DNA of 64,000 bases, from NCBI GenBank assembly GCA_020284085.1, contig JACEVL010000110.1, forward strand, positions 148,501-212,500, read 5' to 3'. Position numbers and translations under genes: made by a program. Positions 1 to 64,000 of this stretch are shown here, piece after piece. The notes beneath the pieces are model-generated. The model saw only the letters and a program-made list of their open reading frames with translations. It did no database searches and had not been told where the DNA came from. This stretch comes from Aporrectodea caliginosa (lineage: Eukaryota; Annelida; Clitellata; Crassiclitellata; Lumbricidae). How positions within the stretch are numbered: position 1 is the stretch's first letter; every line of letters begins with the position of its first letter.

Positions 1-66
1 GGGGATATACGCTTGCATAACAACGACGATTAAAAAATTAAAAAATGTTGTAATAATCTAATAATA

Positions 67-272
67 GTTCTGTACAATGGATTATTGGACCGAACCAGCC
101 AATCTTACAGTCCCTGGGCCTCAGGATATTGACTAGTTCTGTACAATGGATTATTGGACCGAACCAGCCAATCTTACAGTCCCTGGGCCTCAGGATATTG
201 ACTAGTTCTGTAGGCCTACACTGGATTATTGGACCGAACCAGCCAATCTTACAGTCCCTGGTCCTCATGGGT
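67..272. repeat. 69-bp tandem repeat, three units
   Basis: Three head-to-tail units begin at 67, 136 and 205, each starting GTTCTGTA and containing GGACCGAACCAGCC. Units 1 and 2 are nearly identical. Unit 3 differs near its start, where GTACAATGG becomes GTAGGCCTACACTGG, so it has gained a GGCCTA that makes a TAGGCCTA palindrome. The short ORFs across it are repeat artefacts. No gene is seen from 273 to about 1035. Confidence 0.9.
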
Positions 273-1035
273 CTTGACTGGTTCGTTCTGTCCAAAGGAT
301 TGTGCTTTTGGAGCGCGATTTTGCTTAGAAGCGACTATTGACTGATTCCAAGTGTATCATGATAACGATTGTATCGACGTTTTTATATTAAATTAGATTA
401 GTGTGACGAGTTTAGATGCTGTCCCATCACGTACATGTAGCTAAAGGCGAGGAAATCAGATTTAATGGCTAAATAAGGCTAGACGTTACGTCTAACTTTA
501 TCTATGCGCGGACAGGGAAAACAAAGTAGGTGGATGGTGGCTTATGATGGTAGAATAATAACTTAGCAATGAGGGTAATATGATCTGATAGATACGCTTC
601 GCATGGGAAGATATTCTTCAAAGTTGAAGGACAAGACCTGATAACTAAGCAAACTGTTACATGGCCCATGCTATGAGTTGTCATGAGGTCCTTGAATTAG
701 GCGACCTTTATCCGGAGTATCTATGTGTACACTGAAAGCAGTGATTAATACAAGTTAACGAGAAAAGAGCAAATGTTCCAACAGAGTTTGAAATTTTTGG
801 AGAAAGGCAGACATTGAAAGTGATGCAATTCGATCCATGTTGATAAGAGACTATTATCAGCGCCAAGAGTTTCTGAAAGGCACTATGCATGAGATGCAGC
901 TTAATAGGAAAAGATATGACGTCGTTGCTCTTCTTCATTGCGACAACAGTGCGGTGAGGCAAGATAGTTCTCGTTTCAGCTTTCTTGTGAAAACTGCAGT
1001 TCCATGATCTGCAGAATGATTTTTCTGTGTCTTCA

Positions 1036-1440
1036 TTTACGATACCATCCGATCATGTCAACGATCTCGGCGATCTACTACGCGACAACCTGCACTGGCT
1101 GCCTGTGCCTCAGCAGATTACCTAGTAGCCTAATACCTACAAGTTGTACTTGATCACCTCTAAAGCAATGCCGGACTACAACTCTGACTTCTGCATTCGG
1201 GTAGCAGACAACCGGGACAGATGTCAGCTACGATCCTCATCTGTAAATCAACTACGAGTCCCACGGTCTTAAACGACCAAACCTAAACGAGGTTTGGCGA
1301 CCGTTCCTTTTCTGTCACTGGACCCATTGCATGGAACTGTCTTCCTGACCTTGTGAAGAATGTGTCATCTCCGAAGAAACTCAAATCACAGGCACAGCTC
1401 AGGACCTATCTTTTAAAAGTATTGTCAGCTACCTTTTTAA
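1036..1440 (+). pseudogene. LINE reverse transcriptase C-terminal remnant
   Basis: Translation in mixed frames gives the conserved tail of CR1/L2-type LINE proteins: an LHWLPV motif, a later block resembling 'GP-WN-LPD', and a KLKSQ-LRTYLF ending. Frameshifts and stops (for example after the LRVPRS-like block) break it. It is a decayed 3' fragment with no recognisable catalytic motif left. The clade is inferred from general resemblance only. Confidence 0.55.
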
Positions 1441-1578
1441 GAGGAGGTGTTGGCCTAACTACTAGAAATGCCGGGTTACCCAAGAAGTCGATAGCAAGTC
1501 TGTAAGTCAGTCGACAAGTCAAAGCGACTTAATCAGTCTATTAGCATGTTACTTAGTTGACTAAGTTGTTAAGTCAGT

Positions 1579-1637
1579 CGCTAACTCATTAAGTCAGTCG
1601 CTAAGGAATTGTTGCCGACTGATTTAATGAGTTAGCG
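1579..1637. repeat. 22-bp hairpin within AAGTCAGTCG-rich tract
   Basis: Positions 1579-1600 (CGCTAACTCATTAAGTCAGTCG) pair with 1616-1637 with one mismatch, around a 15-nt loop. The surrounding 1490-1640 is rich in AAGTCAGTCG and GTTAAGTCAG variants in both orientations. The role is unknown. I see nothing gene-like from 1640 to 2690. Confidence 0.6.
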
Positions 1638-2689
1638 GGGACTAGATGGGATGTAGCGTCATCTGTTACACTCTGACAAGTAAACGCGCCTCACAATCAA
1701 CTTCTCAGATTCGACATAATATATGAGAGTGCTTCCTTCGTCTATGCTATGGTATGAACTGTTGATAGCGTTGGTTTGACCACGGACCAGTAGATACGCC
1801 CGTCCGCCTGCCCACCGACCTGAAAGTACTGACGACCTCTGAATTGGCCAAACACGTGACTCCAACTGGACGGTTGCATGTTGATAGATGAACGACCTAC
1901 GAACAAACTGACCTCATGACCCCCAAGGGTCACGAGGCTGTGGGCTGACAAGCCCATTCGTACGTGTAACATGCAAAAATATTTCATTTTTAAATATCCA
2001 AATTCGACAATTTTTTCTTTTAAAAACCCAAAAAGACTATGGTATTGGTTTGTTCTATTGATGAAATGGATGCGTCGAGCGCCACCTATTTGTTAGACAC
2101 CAACCCATGTAAACGCGGTATACAAGTCATGATAATCTCGTCACCGTAACAGTTAGACCTGCTGTGAACATGTGATGACGTTGGTTTGCTCCGTAGTTGG
2201 TGGCAGATGCGGCGCCATCTGTTTATTAGCGAATGCGTAAAATATTTGTTTAAGAATTAGGGAAACTAATGTCCATTAGAGCTGCAAATAAGAGGAAAGA
2301 AGCCTAAAGAGGAGACAGATGAGGCACATTGTAACCGATTTTTACTGAATTCGACAAATAAATACGTGCAATCAATATTATCAACCCGTTTTAGCAGTAC
2401 CGTAGGCCTAGATGTTGACGGTTGAATATTAAAGACGAATTCTCGGTTTAGGCCTATGTAATTTAGCGCAACTACCCCTGTTTACGTGTAAGTGAGTGAG
2501 TAAAGTAAAGCAAGATTGTCAGTTTGCAGGTCTGACTATGATACTCTCGTTTGCCTTCTGATAACACTAAGTTTAAGCAGCAGTGCTAACGTGTGCAAAA
2601 ACTTGTTTCAGCTGTCAAATCTGCATATTTACCTAATTTAGTCACTGAGAATTCTGCATAGTTAAGCATCAATCGATGGCGCTGAACAA

Positions 2690-2810
2690 TTATGAGCGAA
2701 GTATTGCTCCAACTCCCTACCCATGCAGTAGCCGTTCAAGGGAGACTCGAACTCCGCGTTAGAAGCCGAGCGCTCTAACGGTTACCAATCGGTTACCGTA
2801 GGCCTACCTA
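2690..2810 (-). mobile_element. tRNA-like SINE head
   Basis: On the minus strand the segment contains GGTAACCGTTAGAGCGC followed by GGAGTTCGAGTCTCC. These look like A-box and B-box RNA polymerase III promoter elements at tRNA spacing. No clean cloverleaf closes at both ends, so a SINE head or tRNA pseudogene is more likely than a working tRNA. No tail or target duplication was found. Confidence 0.45.
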
Positions 2811-3477
2811 TCAGATGAAAGTCTCAAATTGACATTTCCACGAGAAAAGATGGATATTAGATCCTGAAATAGTTACTGTATTTCAAAACTGGACATATTA
2901 ACAGGCAGTTCAGCCACCTTCTCTCAACCAGGATATGAGGCAACAACGCATCGTCAGACTGACCAACCAAGGTAGAATCTGACGAGTAGGGCCTATAGGG
3001 CTTACATGGACCATAGATAGGTTCCACGGTGGATGGTCACTGCCATAGAGATGTATAATATATAAATATATCACTAGAGGGCTGATCGGCCATTTTTTTG
3101 AGGCCGCCGATTCAAAAGGCCTTGACCCTTGAGGTATACAAAATGGCGACACGATCGAAAGTTAAATTGTGTAGTGTGTGGATTTAGCAACTTATTAAAG
3201 TCCGAAAACAAGGCCGCTTGGAATATTATTTAATCGATAAGTTGTTATTTTGTGTGTTGTACTTTTTGCAAGGCGTAAGCTTCGAAAAGAAATTAAAGTC
3301 TCGCTTAAGCTTGACTGCGTCCATGAATTTCAACCAATCAAAACGCGTCATTTCAATTTAAATTAACTGCGGAGCTCGTGATAAGGTGTTATTATATCTA
3401 TGGTTGTGGCTTCAAAAATTAGCGAAGGGAAGATACGCCATGTTCCCTCTAGCGATGATAATAATACCTCATTGGTC

Positions 3478-3890
3478 ACTGCCCGCGCGTAGGCCTATTT
3501 TCGCCGATCTCAAGAAAGTAGGCCTACAGCAAAATTATCGGACTATTCAGGGTAATTTCTTGTTTTAGCGTTCTAAATTGTTCGTCCATAGAGGGTAATT
3601 TTAAATAGAAGTTGAATTGATTACAATAATTCTTTCCGTAATAGAAGATGGATTGATGAAAAAAAATTATTGCGAAAATAGAAGTTGGATTGATAAAAAG
3701 TACTTGTTACGTAAATAGAAGTTTGATTTATGACAGTTATTCTAAACATTGGAATTAAAATTCCATGTGGGCTACATAATATAATTTAGAACGCTAAAAC
3801 GATAAATTACCCTTAGTCCGATAATAATATTTACTGTAGGCTACTCCACTGAGATCAGCGAAAACGCTGCCCGCTCTCGCAGCTATGGCG
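3478..3890. mobile_element. Inverted-repeat element with internal tandem units
   Basis: The left arm at about 3480-3578 and the right arm at about 3788-3890 are inverted copies of each other. They share TTTTCGCYGATCTCA, ATTATCGGACTA, and TTTTAGCGTTCTAAATT at the inner edge. The 210-bp centre holds three or four degenerate units of AAATAGAAGTTGGATTGAT. The left arm carries two TAGGCCTA palindromes; the right arm has nothing at one site and TAGCCTA at the other. The outer edges are vague and no target duplication was identified. It is a non-autonomous, MITE-like or foldback-like element. Confidence 0.65.
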
Positions 3891-4214
3891 AGATATCGGG
3901 ATAACAGTTACTAAAATGCGCCTGTTTAACGAGTCTCATCCACTGTTGGCACATCGACAAGGGAAAAGTGACAGCCTCAAGCAAGTCAAGTTGGGCCAGC
4001 AGCAAGTTTTATTGTCGCCTTTTATATGCCGGTTATTTCCATCGTATTCCTCTTAGGATTCGTTCTGAACCGTTTATATGTGAAGTTTGTTGAATACTGA
4101 TTGTTGAAAACTAATTGGATTGCGTATATGCAGAAGTTTACATATCTTTGCTGCTATTTCTTACCTTACACATTAGGTTATTGAAATTATAGATGCATAT
4201 TTTCTTTTTGTCAG

Positions 4215-63539
<59,325 letters not shown>

Positions 63540-63644
63540 GTAAAGCATAGTTCAACCTCTGATTGTTTAACTGATAAAAGTGGGACACTGTGTTTTGTAT
63601 TTGCCACTAAGCCTGTTAGTGGCTGGGAGCTTTAAGTATAATCT

Positions 63645-63960
63645 AATCTAATTTAAGAACTTATACAGCGCCAATGCTATAATGCTCAAGGCATAAGTCG
63701 ATGATAGTAAGTTAGATCGGTGTGCAAGCCAAATTCAATGGTCAGTTCGGTCAATAGACAAGAGGGAGTCCGAGAAGACAGAGAACCCAGCCTACAGAGG
63801 AAATGAGTCCAGGAAAGGATGAGTCTTTAGTTGGGATATGAAGGCCAGAACAGACTTTGCAGAACAAACGTTTGCCTGAGGAGAGTTCCAGAGTCTGGAG
63901 CCAGCAGCAGAAAAGGCGCACCTGCCGAGGACTGTCCTTATCCATCCATAGCTCAGTCAG
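63645..63960 (-). pseudogene. LINE C-terminal fragment
   Basis: On the minus strand one frame reads RCAFSAAGSRLWNS, a second gives SAKSVLAFISQLKTH, and the end ALYKFLN corresponds to the GGCGCTGTATAAGTTC terminus at 63655. This is the usual CR1-type C-terminal tail and 3' end. Confidence 0.6.
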
Positions 63961-64000
63961 ATTTATACAGTTAAAAGACCATGTTGCACTTTTAGTGGCA

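Noticed and set aside
1..4214. Walker A exon of the ABCB gene in the left end of the window
   Set aside because: I found no G-x-x-G-x-G-K-S/T frame with splice sites here; the exon is probably upstream of the window.

Overview
This window looks like one stretch of an animal nuclear genome that carries part of a single host gene. The gene is an ABCB1-like (P-glycoprotein/MDR family) full ABC transporter on the + strand. Thirteen exons between 4215 and 63539 encode about 572 residues: most of nucleotide-binding domain 1 after Walker A, the linker, and nearly all of transmembrane domain 2. Every exon has AG/GT borders and the phases are compatible. The gene enters from the left (the Walker A exon is not visible) and leaves to the right (NBD2 is not in the window). 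Exon order and borders match those I know from vertebrate ABCB1. The many introns, tRNA-type SINEs, CR1/L2-type LINEs, hAT elements and a Gmr1-type LTR element suggest a metazoan. Gmr1 elements were described mainly from deuterostomes, so a marine invertebrate deuterostome is my best guess, at low confidence.

Most of the sequence is intronic and built from nested mobile DNA. Region 1-10.7 kb holds NBD1 exons, a 69-bp tandem repeat, two small inverted-repeat elements and a decayed LINE. Region 10.9-28.3 kb is one 17.5-kb intron. It holds a hAT remnant, a 6.3-kb Gmr1-like Ty3/gypsy element (IN upstream of RT, 4-bp target duplication), and a 6.7-kb foldback-type structure. The arms of that structure are inverted arrays of 15-16 bp units. 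Inside it lie a SINE and three tandem copies of an R2-group non-LTR retrotransposon separated by (TAA)n; one copy keeps an uninterrupted 966-aa ORF.

Region 28.3-35 kb holds the linker and the start of TMD2, a tRNA-derived SINE, and 1.5 kb of a 15-bp CATATG satellite. Region 35-46.4 kb is an intron with a hairpin MITE, inverted arrays of AGTCTCCCC-type units, a hAT element nested in another hAT element, an internally deleted hAT transposase gene with a perfect 8-bp target duplication, and an A-rich MITE. Region 46-64 kb holds the rest of TMD2 among SINEs, large CT and TCA microsatellites, another foldback element, a fourth R2-group fragment at a TAA tract, twin GC-rich hAT MITEs, a CR1-like LINE, and a foldback element 15 bp after a splice donor.

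The most unusual signals are these: a family of elements whose inverted ends are arrays of short tandem units; the coupling of an R2-group non-LTR element (with a conserved 3' hairpin) to TAA tracts and SINE tails; and at least 27 exact copies of the palindrome TAGGCCTA. In two places the palindrome is present in one copy of a local repeat and absent from its partner.
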